Below are positions 19,007 through 28,276 of a DNA stretch of 64,000 nt, one piece after another. The position numbers and the translations under genes are program-made. The stretch lies in NCBI RefSeq assembly GCF_900604485.1, contig NZ_UWOP01000001.1, positions 1,411,501 through 1,475,500 on the forward strand, written 5' to 3'. The notes below the pieces were generated by a model, which saw nothing but the letters and a program-made list of their open reading frames with translations, was not told the DNA's origin and did no database searches. This stretch comes from Enterococcus mediterraneensis (GTDB lineage: Bacteria > Bacillota > Bacilli > Lactobacillales > Enterococcaceae). The number at the start of each line of letters is the position of its first letter. The first letter of the stretch is position 1.

Positions 19007-20578
19007 TTGGCTCAAGAAGAAAATTATGTCATCGAGATGCGTCACATTACTAAAATCTTCGGGACATTCAAAGCCAATGATGATATCAATCTAAAAGTGA
19101 GACAAGGAGAAATCCATGCTTTGCTGGGAGAAAACGGTGCCGGTAAATCAACTCTGATGAACGTTTTATCAGGCTTACTAGAACCGACTTCTGGCGACAT
19201 TCTCATGAATGGTCAAAAAGTGTCTATTACGAGTCCTACCGCAGCCAATAAATTGGGGATCGGCATGGTGCATCAGCATTTTATGCTGGTTGATGCCTTC
19301 ACGGTCACGGAAAATATTATCTTAGGAAGCGAACCGAGTCATTTTGGTTTTATCGATCGCAAAAAAGCGCGGAAAGAAATCCAAAAGGTATCTGAACAAT
19401 ATGGTCTTTCAGTTGATCCGGACGCACGGATCAGCGATATTTCGGTTGGGATGCAGCAACGGGTAGAGATTTTGAAAACATTATACCGTGGAGCAGATGT
19501 TTTGATCTTTGACGAACCAACAGCTGTGTTGACACCGCAAGAAATCGAAGAACTGATTGTCATTATGCAAGGGTTGGTCAAAGAAGGCAAATCTATTATT
19601 TTGATCACACATAAATTAGATGAAATCAAAAAAGTGGCAGACCGTTGTACAGTTATTCGCCGTGGGCAAGGAATCGGGACTGTTGATGTGAAAGATGTTA
19701 CTTCACAACAGTTGGCTGATATGATGGTAGGACGCGCCGTATCTTTCAAAACACCGAAAAAAGATGCGAACCCGCAAGAAGTGGTGCTGGCTATTGAAAA
19801 CTTGGAAGTTAAAGAAAGCCGCGGAATCTCTGCTGTGAAGAATCTAAACTTGGAAGTACGAGCCGGTGAAGTGCTGGGGATCGCTGGTATCGACGGCAAC
19901 GGTCAATCAGAATTGATCCAAGCATTAACGGGATTGCGCAAAGTCGAAAATGGTACGATCAAACTGAATGGTGAGGATATCACGAATAAAAAACCAAGAC
20001 AAATCACCGAAAGTGGTGTAGGACATGTTCCAGAAGACCGCCACAAATATGGCTTGGTTTTAGATATGACACTAGCAGAAAACATTGGTCTGCAAACTTA
20101 TTATCATGAACCGCTAAGCAAACATGGTGTTTTGAATTATAACGAAATCAATGAAAAAGCCCGCGATTTGATCAAAGAATTCGATGTGCGGACAGTCAAT
20201 GAATTAGTTCCTGCTAAATCATTGTCAGGTGGTAATCAGCAAAAAGCGATCATTGCTCGGGAAATCGACCGAGATCCTGATCTGCTGATCGTAGCCAACC
20301 CAACACGGGGACTAGACGTTGGTGCTATCGAATTTATCCACAAACGTTTGATCGAACAACGGGATAAATTCAAAGCGGTGTTGCTAGTCAGCTTTGAATT
20401 AGAAGAAATTCTGAATGTTTCTGATCGGATCGCAGTAATCCATGCCGGCGAGATCGTTGGTATCGTTGATCCGAAAGAAACCACTGAAAATGAATTGGGC
20501 TTATTGATGGCCGGGTACTCATTAGAAGAAGCTCGCGCTGAATTAGAAAAATCGGAAGCAGGTGAGCCAGTTGTATAA
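19007..20578 (+). CDS. Nucleoside ABC transporter ATP-binding protein (NupA/YufO type)
   Basis: Energises nucleoside import together with the lipoprotein and the two permeases that follow. It is a tandem two-domain ATPase of about 523 residues: first domain with Walker A GENGAGKST and signature SVGMQQR, second with GIDGNGQSE in place of a normal Walker A and signature LSGGNQQK. This asymmetry is typical of the sugar/nucleoside (RbsA-like) class, whose second site is degenerate. Start: TTG 19007 (MAQEENY) is 9 bases after AAGGAA, while GTG 18998 overlaps that site, so TTG is preferred. Its end overlaps the next gene by 17 bases. Confidence 0.94.
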   Translation: MAQEENYVIEMRHITKIFGTFKANDDINLKVRQGEIHALLGENGAGKSTLMNVLSGLLEPTSGDILMNGQKVSITSPTAANKLGIGMVHQHFMLVDAFTVTENIILGSEPSHFGFIDRKKARKEIQKVSEQYGLSVDPDARISDISVGMQQRVEILKTLYRGADVLIFDEPTAVLTPQEIEELIVIMQGLVKEGKSIILITHKLDEIKKVADRCTVIRRGQGIGTVDVKDVTSQQLADMMVGRAVSFKTPKKDANPQEVVLAIENLEVKESRGISAVKNLNLEVRAGEVLGIAGIDGNGQSELIQALTGLRKVENGTIKLNGEDITNKKPRQITESGVGHVPEDRHKYGLVLDMTLAENIGLQTYYHEPLSKHGVLNYNEINEKARDLIKEFDVRTVNELVPAKSLSGGNQQKAIIAREIDRDPDLLIVANPTRGLDVGAIEFIHKRLIEQRDKFKAVLLVSFELEEILNVSDRIAVIHAGEIVGIVDPKETTENELGLLMAGYSLEEARAELEKSEAGEPVV

Positions 20579-21722
20579 ACGTTCAGAACAAATCAGAAAT
20601 ATTCTTGTGCCGGTCATTGCTGTCTTACTAGGATTCTTGATCGGCGGTATCATCATGGCGGCTTTTGGCTACAATCCAATCGCCGGTTATCAACGAATGA
20701 TTGAAACAGCTTTTTTAAATCCACAAACGAAGGCACTGAATCCTAGAAATATCGGTGAGATTTTTGTAACAGCTGGACCATTGATCTTTACCGCACTTGG
20801 CTTTTCTGTAGCCAACTCTGCCGGCTTCTTCAATATCGGGCTTTCCGGTCAAGCGCTGTGCGGCTGGGTAGCAAGTATCTGGGTAGCCTTGGAAATGCCT
20901 GACGCACCTAAAGCGGTGGTATTGCCATTAGCAATTTTGGCTGGTGCGGTTTCAGGGGCGATCGCTGCGGCGATACCTGGGATTTTACGGGCGTTCTTTG
21001 GTACTAGTGAAGTTATCGTAACGATTATGATGAACTACGTGTTACTGTATACAAGTACGCATATCGTCAACAATGTCATGAATGAAAACTTGATGAGCAA
21101 CAAGGGTGTCACAAAAATGGTGGGTACCAATGGATCATTACGGATTCCTTTTTTGAGCGAAATAAGTAATGGTTCACGGTTGAATATGGGTATCTTATTA
21201 GCATTTATTTTCTTAATTCTGGTATGGTTTTTGATGAAGAAAACTACACTTGGTTATGAGATCCGTTCAGTTGGTTTGAATCCATTTGCTTCAGAATATG
21301 CTGGTATGAGCAGTAAACGGACGATCATCATCTCAATGGTTATCTCCGGAACATTGGCTGGTCTTGGTGGAGTTGTCCAAGGTTTGGGAACTTTCCAAAA
21401 CTTCTTTGTTCAAGGAACTTCATTGAGTATCGGTTTTGACGGAATGGCGGTTTCTTTATTAGGAAGCGGCAGCTCGATCGGAATCTTATTGTCAGCATTT
21501 TTATTCAGTATCTTGAAACTTGGCGGACAAGGAATGCAGTTTGCCGGTATCCCGCCTGAATTAGTGGACGTGGATATTGCGATCATCATCTTCTTTGTAG
21601 GTATCAGCTTTGTGATCCGGGTCGCTTTAGCGAAATTATTCGGTTCAAAAAAAGAAGTAGCTGTGGTTAAAGATATCGAGGCTACACCAAGTGACCAGGA
21701 TAAAGAAGGGGGAACTATCTAA
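20562..21722 (+). CDS. Nucleoside ABC transporter permease 1 (NupB/YufP type)
   Basis: Integral membrane subunit, 386 residues, with around ten hydrophobic segments and the branched-chain/ribose permease family core, including AGPLIFTALGFSVANSAGFFNIGLSGQ and SVGLNPFASEYAGM, the cytoplasmic loop that meets the ATPase. GTG 20562 is taken as the start; TTG 20571 is also possible. The gene begins inside the ATPase gene and its stop codon overlaps the next start (TAATG), so translation is coupled along the operon. Confidence 0.93.
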   Translation: MSQLYKRSEQIRNILVPVIAVLLGFLIGGIIMAAFGYNPIAGYQRMIETAFLNPQTKALNPRNIGEIFVTAGPLIFTALGFSVANSAGFFNIGLSGQALCGWVASIWVALEMPDAPKAVVLPLAILAGAVSGAIAAAIPGILRAFFGTSEVIVTIMMNYVLLYTSTHIVNNVMNENLMSNKGVTKMVGTNGSLRIPFLSEISNGSRLNMGILLAFIFLILVWFLMKKTTLGYEIRSVGLNPFASEYAGMSSKRTIIISMVISGTLAGLGGVVQGLGTFQNFFVQGTSLSIGFDGMAVSLLGSGSSIGILLSAFLFSILKLGGQGMQFAGIPPELVDVDIAIIIFFVGISFVIRVALAKLFGSKKEVAVVKDIEATPSDQDKEGGTI

Positions 21723-22675
21723 TGGATATCAATTTAATCGCCTCGATCGTGACCCAAACTCTTGTTTACGCCTCTCCATTGATTCTAACGGCTTTAGGCG
21801 GTGTCTTTTCTGAACGCAGCGGGATCGTCAACGTCGGACTTGAAGGAATCATGGTTATGGGCGCATTCAGTGCGATCGTCTTCAATATCGAGATGGCGGA
21901 TCAATTAGGTTCGTGGACGCCTTGGGTCGGTGTTTTAGTCGGTGGTTTAGCGGGGATGGTCTTTTCTATTCTGCACGCCGTAGCAACGATCAATTTCCGT
22001 GCCGATCACATTATCAGTGGGACAGTTATGAACTTGATGGCGCCGGCTTTGTCGATTTTCTTAGTCAAAGCGATCTATGGCAAAGGTCAAACAGATAATA
22101 TCACTGAGATCTTCGGTTATTATAGTTTCCCTGTTTTGAAAGATATTCCGATCATCGGAAGAATCTTCTTTACTAATACGTTATTACCTGCATATGTAGC
22201 AATCTTGATTTCTGTTATCGCATGGTTTGTTATTTTCAAAACAAAATTCGGATTACGTTTGCGCTCAGTAGGTGAGCATCCTCAAGCAGCAGATACTCTG
22301 GGGATCAACGTCTATGCGATGCGTTATTCCGGCGTTTTGATCTCAGGTTTCTTAGGCGGAATGGGTGGTGCATTGTTCGCGCAATCCATCGCCGGGCGTT
22401 TTGCGGTAACGACGATCGCCGGACAAGGGTTCATTTCGATGGCTGCCATGATCTTTGGTAAATGGAATCCTCTTGGCGCGATGGGAGCGGCGCTATTCTT
22501 TGGTTTCGCTCAAAATATCAGTATCGCCGGTTCAAGACTGCCATTGATCTCATCGATCCCAGACGTTTACCTGCAAGCAGCACCATATGTTTTAACAATT
22601 ATCGTGTTAGTCATCTTCCTAGGTAAAGCCTCAGGACCAAAAGCTAACGGAACAAACTATATCAAATCAAAATAA
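21722..22675 (+). CDS. Nucleoside ABC transporter permease 2 (NupC/YufQ type)
   Basis: Second membrane subunit of the nucleoside importer, 317 residues. It shows the family segment ASPLILTALGGVFSERSGIVNVGLEGIM and the ATPase-contact loop SVGEHPQAADTLGINV. Hydrophobic helices span most of the protein. ATG overlaps the preceding stop codon by one base. Last gene of the transporter operon, followed by a strong terminator. Confidence 0.94.
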   Translation: MDINLIASIVTQTLVYASPLILTALGGVFSERSGIVNVGLEGIMVMGAFSAIVFNIEMADQLGSWTPWVGVLVGGLAGMVFSILHAVATINFRADHIISGTVMNLMAPALSIFLVKAIYGKGQTDNITEIFGYYSFPVLKDIPIIGRIFFTNTLLPAYVAILISVIAWFVIFKTKFGLRLRSVGEHPQAADTLGINVYAMRYSGVLISGFLGGMGGALFAQSIAGRFAVTTIAGQGFISMAAMIFGKWNPLGAMGAALFFGFAQNISIAGSRLPLISSIPDVYLQAAPYVLTIIVLVIFLGKASGPKANGTNYIKSK

Positions 22676-22688
22676 TCATTATGTATTC

Positions 22689-22732
22689 AAGGGTGGGACT
22701 AAGGGACAATGTTGCTTCGTCCCGCCCTTTTG
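22689..22732 (+). terminator. Terminator of the nucleoside transporter operon
   Basis: Arms AAGGGTGGGAC (22689-22699) and GTCCCGCCCTT (22719-22729), one G-U pair, followed by TT. Confidence 0.85.
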
Positions 22733-22741
22733 CTGTGAATC

Positions 22742-22903
22742 ACTGCGATTGGTCCGCTTTAGCAGAACAGAGCAGATGATGAACAGTACTAGGCGAACGC
22801 AGAGAGCGTAGTGACATCACACCGAATTACTGCGACTGGCTCGCTTTAGCGAGCGGCCAGATGATGAACAGTAGTAGGCGAGCGCAGAGAGCGTAGTGAC
22901 ATC
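22742..22903 (+). repeat. Tandem pair of about 76-bp intergenic repeats
   Basis: Unit 1 (22742-22818) and unit 2 (22829-22903) are closely similar, repeating every 87 bases. Shared cores are CAGATGATGAACAGTA and GCAGAGAGCGTAGTGACATC. Unit 2 holds a small hairpin, GCTCGCTTTAGCGAGC. There is no open frame. It looks like a dispersed or locally duplicated intergenic element of unknown role. The rest of 22733-23061 holds only the approach to deoB. Confidence 0.75.
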
Positions 22904-23061
22904 TCGCAGAAACACCAGGATTGACGCTTGATTGGAAATAAAACACCAGACTTTGTGAGATGCCCAAAAAAGATATTTAGATAATTACAAAGTTTAGGCA
23001 AGTCATTTCAGTCTTTCTTTAGTAAGATAGACATATAAATAAATGAAAGTGGGGAAAAGAA

Positions 23062-24228
23062 ATGTTTAAACGTGTACATTTGATTGTAATGGATTCAGTT
23101 GGTATCGGCGAAGCGCCAGATGCTGAAAAATTTGGCGATGTAGGTTCTGATACATTAGGCCATATCGCACAAAAAGCTGGACTGACGATCCCGCATTTAG
23201 AAAATCTGGGATTGGGAACGATCCGTCCGCTTGAAGGGGTCAAAGCTGTCAGCGATCACAAAGGATATGCAACGAAACTTGAAGAAGTTTCAGTCGGTAA
23301 AGACACGATGACAGGACATTGGGAAATCATGGGACTGAATATCAAAAAGCCGTTTCGGGTATTTCCAGACGGATTCCCAGATGAACTGCTGAAGCAGATC
23401 GAAGAATTTTCTGGACGCAAGATCGTCTGCAACAAACCTTATTCAGGTACAGCAGTAATCAATGATTATGGCGAACACCAAATGAAAACTGGTGATCTGA
23501 TCGTTTATACTTCTGCTGACCCTGTGTTGCAAATCGCAGCCCATGAGGAAATTATCCCATTAGAAGAATTGTATAAAATCTGCCAATACGTTCGGGACAT
23601 CACGAAAGATGAACCTTATATGATCGGTCGAATCATTGCCCGTCCATACGTCGGCGAACCTGGTAATTTCACCCGCACCAGCAATCGTCATGACTATGCG
23701 CTTGATCCATTTGGAAAAACTGTTTTGGATTCTTTGAAAGACAGCGGCAAAGATGTAATCGCTGTGGGTAAAATCAATGATATCTTCAATGGCCAAGGGG
23801 TAACAGAAGCCATCCGCACAAAGAGCAACATGGACGGTGTGGATCAATTATTGAAAGTTATGAAAAAAGAGTTCACAGGAATAAGCTTTACGAATTTAGT
23901 AGATTTTGATGCATTATACGGTCATCGTCGGGACGTAGTAGGCTATGCTCATGCGATCGAAGATTTCGATTTACGAATTCCAGAATTAATGGATGCTATG
24001 GAAGAAGATGATCTGTTGATGATCACAGCTGACCATGGGAACGACCCAACCTTCACAGGTACCGACCATACCCGCGAATATGTGCCGTTGCTAGTGTATA
24101 GCAAAAAATTCGAAGAACAAGGCGAATTGCCTCAAGGATTTTATTCCGATATCGCGGCGACGATCGCGGAAAACTTCAATGTACCTGCCACTGAAAATGG
24201 TCAAAGTTTCTTAAATCTTTTAAAATAG
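23062..24228 (+). CDS. deoB: Phosphopentomutase
   Basis: Interconverts (deoxy)ribose 1-phosphate and 5-phosphate, connecting the phosphorylases to DeoC. The 388-residue protein belongs to the alkaline phosphatase-like metalloenzymes: [12 protein letters not shown] near the N terminus and [18 protein letters not shown] near the C terminus hold the two-manganese site, and KDTMTGHWE the phosphorylated threonine. ATG follows GTGGGG. First gene of deoB-punA-deoD-adh; spacing to punA is 10 bases. Confidence 0.97.
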   Translation: MFKRVHLIVMDSVGIGEAPDAEKFGDVGSDTLGHIAQKAGLTIPHLENLGLGTIRPLEGVKAVSDHKGYATKLEEVSVGKDTMTGHWEIMGLNIKKPFRVFPDGFPDELLKQIEEFSGRKIVCNKPYSGTAVINDYGEHQMKTGDLIVYTSADPVLQIAAHEEIIPLEELYKICQYVRDITKDEPYMIGRIIARPYVGEPGNFTRTSNRHDYALDPFGKTVLDSLKDSGKDVIAVGKINDIFNGQGVTEAIRTKSNMDGVDQLLKVMKKEFTGISFTNLVDFDALYGHRRDVVGYAHAIEDFDLRIPELMDAMEEDDLLMITADHGNDPTFTGTDHTREYVPLLVYSKKFEEQGELPQGFYSDIAATIAENFNVPATENGQSFLNLLK

Positions 24229-24238
24229 GAGTGTACCA

Positions 24239-25048
24239 ATGACTGAACAAATCAATCAAACACTGGAATTCATTAAAAATGCCGGAGTGAAAGACATCGA
24301 CTTCGGATTGATCTTAGGATCAGGTCTCGGAGAACTAGCTGATGAGATCACTGAACCAATCAAAATCTCTTACAATGATATCCCGCATTTTCCTGTTTCA
24401 ACAGTTGTTGGGCATGCTGGACAACTTGTTTACGGTGAATTATCCGGTAAAAAAGTATTAGCGATGCAAGGGCGTTTCCATTATTACGAAGGACATTCGA
24501 TGCAGACAGTCACTTATCCTGTTCGTGTGATGGCGGCTTTAGGGGCTCATTCGTTGATCGTGACAAATGCTTGTGGCGGTGTAAATGAAAGCTTCGCACC
24601 GGGGGACTTGATGCTGATTACCGATCAAATCAACTTTACTGGCGACAATCCATTGATCGGCGCTAATGATGAAAAGATCGGTCCGCGTTTCCCTGATATG
24701 AGTAATGCGTATACGTTGGAATATCGCGAAACAGCGAAAAAAATCGCAGAAAAACGTCAACTTCACTTGCAAGAGGGTGTTTATATGGGCTTTTCCGGTC
24801 CGACGTATGAAACACCTGCAGAAATCCGATTTGCACGAATCGTGGGAGCAGATGCCGTGGGGATGTCTACGGTTCCGGAAGTGATCGTCGCTGTTCACAG
24901 TGGATTGAAAGTTTTAGGCATCTCATGTATTACCAATCTGGCTGCTGGAATGCAGGCAAGCCTGAACCATGAAGAAGTCGTAGAAACGACCAATCGTGTG
25001 AAGGCGGAATTCAAATCATTGGTCAAAGAAACTTTGGCTGCACTATAA
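24239..25048 (+). CDS. punA: Purine-nucleoside phosphorylase, inosine/guanosine type
   Basis: Trimeric-type purine nucleoside phosphorylase (PNP class 2 family), 269 residues, which splits inosine and guanosine and their deoxy forms. Seen: LGSGLGELAD (phosphate loop), HFPVSTVVGHAG, QGRFHYYEGHSM, TNACGGVNE, GPTYETPAEIR and the base-specificity segment SCITNLAAGM with Asn in place, which prefers 6-oxopurines. It lies 10 bases after deoB and 21 before deoD, the complementary enzyme with wider substrate range. Confidence 0.96.
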   Translation: MTEQINQTLEFIKNAGVKDIDFGLILGSGLGELADEITEPIKISYNDIPHFPVSTVVGHAGQLVYGELSGKKVLAMQGRFHYYEGHSMQTVTYPVRVMAALGAHSLIVTNACGGVNESFAPGDLMLITDQINFTGDNPLIGANDEKIGPRFPDMSNAYTLEYRETAKKIAEKRQLHLQEGVYMGFSGPTYETPAEIRFARIVGADAVGMSTVPEVIVAVHSGLKVLGISCITNLAAGMQASLNHEEVVETTNRVKAEFKSLVKETLAAL

Positions 25049-25069
25049 CAACGTGAAAGGAGCTTTTTT

Positions 25070-25777
25070 ATGAGCGTTCATATCGAAGCAAAAGAAGGCG
25101 AAATCGCCGATAAAATATTATTACCAGGAGATCCTTTACGAGCAAAGTATATTGCTGAAAATTTTTTGGAAGATCCAATCTGTTACAATAACGTCCGCGG
25201 AATGTTAGGATATACCGGTGTTTATAAAGGCGAACGGATCTCCGTTCAAGGAACCGGGATGGGGATGCCTTCAGCCAGCATTTACGCTCAAGAATTGATC
25301 ACATCATATGGCGTGAAAAAATTGATCCGTGTGGGTACTTGCGGGGCAATCTCAAAAGATGTTCATGTTCGTGATCTAGTGATCGGTCAAGCGGCAGCGA
25401 CAAGTTCTTCAATGGTGGCGAAAAACTTCACCAGCTTTCATTATCCGCCCATCGCTGATTTCGATTTATTACTAACAGCCTATGAAATCGCAAAAGAAAG
25501 AGGATATACGACGCATGTAGGAAATTTACTGTCAGAGGACACATTCTATAAAGATGATATGACAGAAACTCTTAAACTGGCTGAGTTAGGCGTGATGGGA
25601 GTTGAAATGGAAGCTGCGGCTTTGTATTACTTAGGCGCAAAATTCCATGTTCAAACTCTAGCGATTTGTACAGTAAGTGATCATATCGTAACCGGTGAAG
25701 CCACTTCTGCTGAAGAACGCCAAACTACATTTAATGATATGATTGAAGTTGGTTTGGAAACTGCCATCCGCCCATAA
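25070..25777 (+). CDS. deoD: Purine-nucleoside phosphorylase DeoD type
   Basis: Hexameric-type purine nucleoside phosphorylase, 235 residues, normally accepting adenosine as well as inosine and guanosine. Seen: [14 protein letters not shown] (phosphate binding), [24 protein letters not shown], the substrate segment [10 protein letters not shown] and the catalytic aspartate in [12 protein letters not shown] follows AAAGGAGC. It is the third gene of the deoB group. With punA it gives the cell both known purine phosphorylase families. Confidence 0.96.
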   Translation: MSVHIEAKEGEIADKILLPGDPLRAKYIAENFLEDPICYNNVRGMLGYTGVYKGERISVQGTGMGMPSASIYAQELITSYGVKKLIRVGTCGAISKDVHVRDLVIGQAAATSSSMVAKNFTSFHYPPIADFDLLLTAYEIAKERGYTTHVGNLLSEDTFYKDDMTETLKLAELGVMGVEMEAAALYYLGAKFHVQTLAICTVSDHIVTGEATSAEERQTTFNDMIEVGLETAIRP

Positions 25778-25805
25778 ATTCAAAAAATGAAATGAGGGAT
25801 TTTTC

Positions 25806-26993
25806 TTGGAAAATTTTACATTTGATGTTGCAACAGATATTCGTTTTGGTAAAGATCGTTTAAGTGAATTACCAGCTGTTTTGGATACATTCGGTAAACG
25901 AGTGCTGCTGGTTTATGGCGGCGGCAGTATCAAACGGAATGGTTTATATGATGCGATTATTGCTTTATTGAAAGCTAACGACAACGAGATATACGAATTG
26001 AACGGTGTAGAACCGAATCCCCGTGTAGAAACTGTGGCAAAAGGGGCAGCGTTATGTCAGGAGCATGAGATCGAAGTGATCTTGGCAGTTGGCGGCGGAT
26101 CGGTCATTGATTGCAGTAAAGTAATCGCAGGCGCGGCAATCAGCCAAGAAGATCCTTGGAAAATGGTATTGAAACGCCGCTATGATGGCCCGGCGTTACC
26201 ACTTGTCACCGTTTTGACACTGGCGGCGACAGGGAGTGAAATGAACCGTGGAGCTGTAATCTCCAATTTAGAAACGAAACAAAAATTAGGGATCCATGGT
26301 GAAAACTTTTTACCAAAAGTTTCGTTTTTAGATCCCACAAATACATTTACAGTCAATCAATACCAAACAGCAGCAGGTTCTGCAGATATTTTGAGTCATT
26401 TGTTTGAGATCTATTTCAACAAGACCCAAGGCACTGATGTCCAAGATGGTGTGGCAGAAGGTTTGATGAAAGCTGTCATCAAAAATTTACCGATAGCACT
26501 AGAAACACCTAATGATTATGACGCGCGGGCAAATTTGATGTGGGCAAGTACATTGGCGTTGAATGGATTAGTCGGCAAAGGCCGCTCTGGCGCGTGGTCT
26601 TGCCATCCGATGGAACATGAATTGAGTGCTTTTTACGATATCACTCACGGAATCGGTCTGGCAATCTTGACACCGAGATGGATGGAACATGTCTTGAACG
26701 AGCAAACAGTGGGTAAATTCGCACGCTTTGCTAAAGAAGTTTGGGGAATCGATGAAGCCGTACCTGAACTTGCGGCACGGATGGCGATCCAAAAAACTTA
26801 TGACTTTTTCAAAGCTTGCGGTATCCCAATGACTTTACCGGAAGTTGGGATCAACGACGACCGCGATTTTGCGGAAATGGCTAGCCAAGCAGTTGCCCAT
26901 AGTACTATTGCAACAGATGCTTTTGTACCTTTGCAAGCCGACGATGTCGTGGCAATCTATCAAGCAAGTCTGACAGAAACAAATTTTCTATAA
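25806..26993 (+). CDS. Iron-containing alcohol dehydrogenase (BDH/YqhD-like)
   Basis: NAD(P)H-dependent group III alcohol dehydrogenase, 395 residues. The nucleotide-binding VGGGSVIDCSK and the metal ligands in AGSADILSHLFEIYF and in SCHPMEHELSAFYDITHGIGLAILTP are intact. The start is TTG 25806, about 7 bases after GAGGGA. Its place 28 bases after deoD suggests co-expression with nucleoside catabolism; an attractive role is reduction of the acetaldehyde made by DeoC, but the family accepts many aldehydes and this is inference. A terminator follows. Confidence 0.88.
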   Translation: MENFTFDVATDIRFGKDRLSELPAVLDTFGKRVLLVYGGGSIKRNGLYDAIIALLKANDNEIYELNGVEPNPRVETVAKGAALCQEHEIEVILAVGGGSVIDCSKVIAGAAISQEDPWKMVLKRRYDGPALPLVTVLTLAATGSEMNRGAVISNLETKQKLGIHGENFLPKVSFLDPTNTFTVNQYQTAAGSADILSHLFEIYFNKTQGTDVQDGVAEGLMKAVIKNLPIALETPNDYDARANLMWASTLALNGLVGKGRSGAWSCHPMEHELSAFYDITHGIGLAILTPRWMEHVLNEQTVGKFARFAKEVWGIDEAVPELAARMAIQKTYDFFKACGIPMTLPEVGINDDRDFAEMASQAVAHSTIATDAFVPLQADDVVAIYQASLTETNFL

Positions 26994-27026
26994 TAAACTA
27001 ACTTAATCGATCAGGTTATTAGAAAG

Positions 27027-27067
27027 ATACGAGTTCATTCTTTAGGGATGGATTCGTATTTTTTTGT
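27027..27067 (+). terminator. Terminator of the deoB-adh group
   Basis: Stem beginning ATACGA and ending TCGTAT with several G-U pairs inside, followed by a run of seven T. Confidence 0.75.
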
Positions 27068-27184
27068 TCCGTTACACTTGTTTGCAAGTGTGCTCTATAA
27101 GCCGTTTTTTTGCTAGTTTAGGTACTCAGCTTATCTACTAATAGTAGATAGCGTTTTCTATTGGAGGGTAAAGGAGGAGCAGTG

Positions 27185-27340
27185 ATGGCAATGATCGAGA
27201 TCCGACAGCTGTCTAAATTTTACGGAAGTCAGCGGGGAATAGAAAATATTGAATTGTCGATCGATGCAGGAGAGATCTTCGGATTTATCGGACCAATAGG
27301 GAGTTGTTTTGCGGGAATCATGGCAGCTACAATTTATTGA
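27185..27340 (+). pseudogene. Remnant of an ABC transporter ATPase gene
   Basis: A strong ribosome binding site (AAAGGAGGAG) and ATG 27185 start a 51-codon frame that reads like the N terminus of an ABC-2 type ATPase: MAMIEIRQLSKFYGSQRG, then IDAGEIFGFIGP. It breaks exactly in the Walker A region, where GPNGAGKST is expected, and continues as IGSCFAGIMAATIY to a stop. The tail could be the end of a permease gene joined by an internal deletion; that is inference. The product cannot bind ATP. Confidence 0.75.
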
Positions 27341-27342
27341 AA

Positions 27343-27380
27343 AAAAGATCGGCTGCCGATAAAAGCAGTCGATCTTTTGT
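27343..27380 (-). terminator. Bidirectional terminator, gpmA and ABC remnant
   Basis: Arms AAAAGATCGGCTGC (27343-27356) and GCAGTCGATCTTTT (27365-27378). The minus strand ends in a run of seven T directly after gpmA; the plus strand ends in four T. Confidence 0.8.
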
Positions 27381-27397
27381 GTTTGATTCAGATGATC

Positions 27398-28084
27398 TTA
27401 TAAGTAGTATTTTTTCGCTACTGAAAGGTCGTCATTCAATTCATAAACAAGTGGTTGACCTGTTGGGATTTCAAGATCCATGATATCTTCGTCTGAAATA
27501 CCTTCGATATGTTTTGCTAATGCACGTAATGAGTTACCATGTGCAGCAACTAAAACTGTTTTGTTGTCTTTCAATGCAGGAGCGATTTGATCTTGCCAGA
27601 AAGGTAATGCACGTTCCAAAGTAACTTTCAAGTTTTCTCCTCCAGGGATATCGCGAGGGTCTAACATTGAGTAACGACGGTCTTGTGCTGCTGAACCTTC
27701 GTCTTCTGCTTCCATCAATGGAGGCAATACATCGTATGAACGGCGCCAGATGTGAACTTGTTCGTCACCGTATTTTTCAGCAGTTTCTTTTTTGTTCAAT
27801 CCTTGTAATTTACCGTAGTGGCGTTCGTTCAAGCGCCATGATTTGATTTGTGGAACCCATAATTGATCAGATTCTTCTAAGATCAGGTTACATGTTTTGA
27901 TCGCACGAGTTAAAACAGAGGTGAACGCAACATCGAATTCGATGCCGGCTTCCTTGATTTTACGGCCGCCTTCTTTTGCTTCTTCGACACCTTCTGGAGC
28001 CAAGTCAACGTCTGCCCAACCAGTAAATTGGTTCAATTTGTTCCATTCACTTAATCCATGACGAGAAAAAACTAATTTTGGCAT
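27398..28084 (-). CDS. gpmA: 2,3-bisphosphoglycerate-dependent phosphoglycerate mutase
   Basis: Interconverts 3- and 2-phosphoglycerate in glycolysis. The 228-residue protein has the phosphohistidine motif SRHGLSEWN (His9), the second histidine in [11 protein letters not shown] and the acid residue in LNERHYG. The length is that of the dPGM class. ATG is preceded by AAAGGAG. Monocistronic on the minus strand, ended by the hairpin at 27343-27380. Confidence 0.97.
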   Translation of the reverse strand: MPKLVFSRHGLSEWNKLNQFTGWADVDLAPEGVEEAKEGGRKIKEAGIEFDVAFTSVLTRAIKTCNLILEESDQLWVPQIKSWRLNERHYGKLQGLNKKETAEKYGDEQVHIWRRSYDVLPPLMEAEDEGSAAQDRRYSMLDPRDIPGGENLKVTLERALPFWQDQIAPALKDNKTVLVAAHGNSLRALAKHIEGISDEDIMDLEIPTGQPLVYELNDDLSVAKKYYL

Positions 28085-28230
28085 GAAAAACTCTCCTTTA
28101 TATATCTAGTTTCTGAAATTTTCAATTTCTTGTTTATTGTACAATGTTTTTGGGGATATTTCCATCGAAATCTGTTTTCTTGCTTATAAAATCCCGAATT
28201 TAACCTGATTTTCTAAAAAACAAACAGAAT

Positions 28231-28276
28231 AAAAAATTGGATCAACCGATTAAAAACGGTGATCCAATCTTTTTTA
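28231..28276 (-). terminator. Terminator of the recombinase-like gene
   Basis: Stem ATTGGATCAACCG with CGGTGATCCAAT and one bulge. The minus-strand T run is good and the hairpin touches the stop codon of the recombinase-like gene. The rest of 28085-28230 is AT-rich promoter region of gpmA. Confidence 0.75.
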
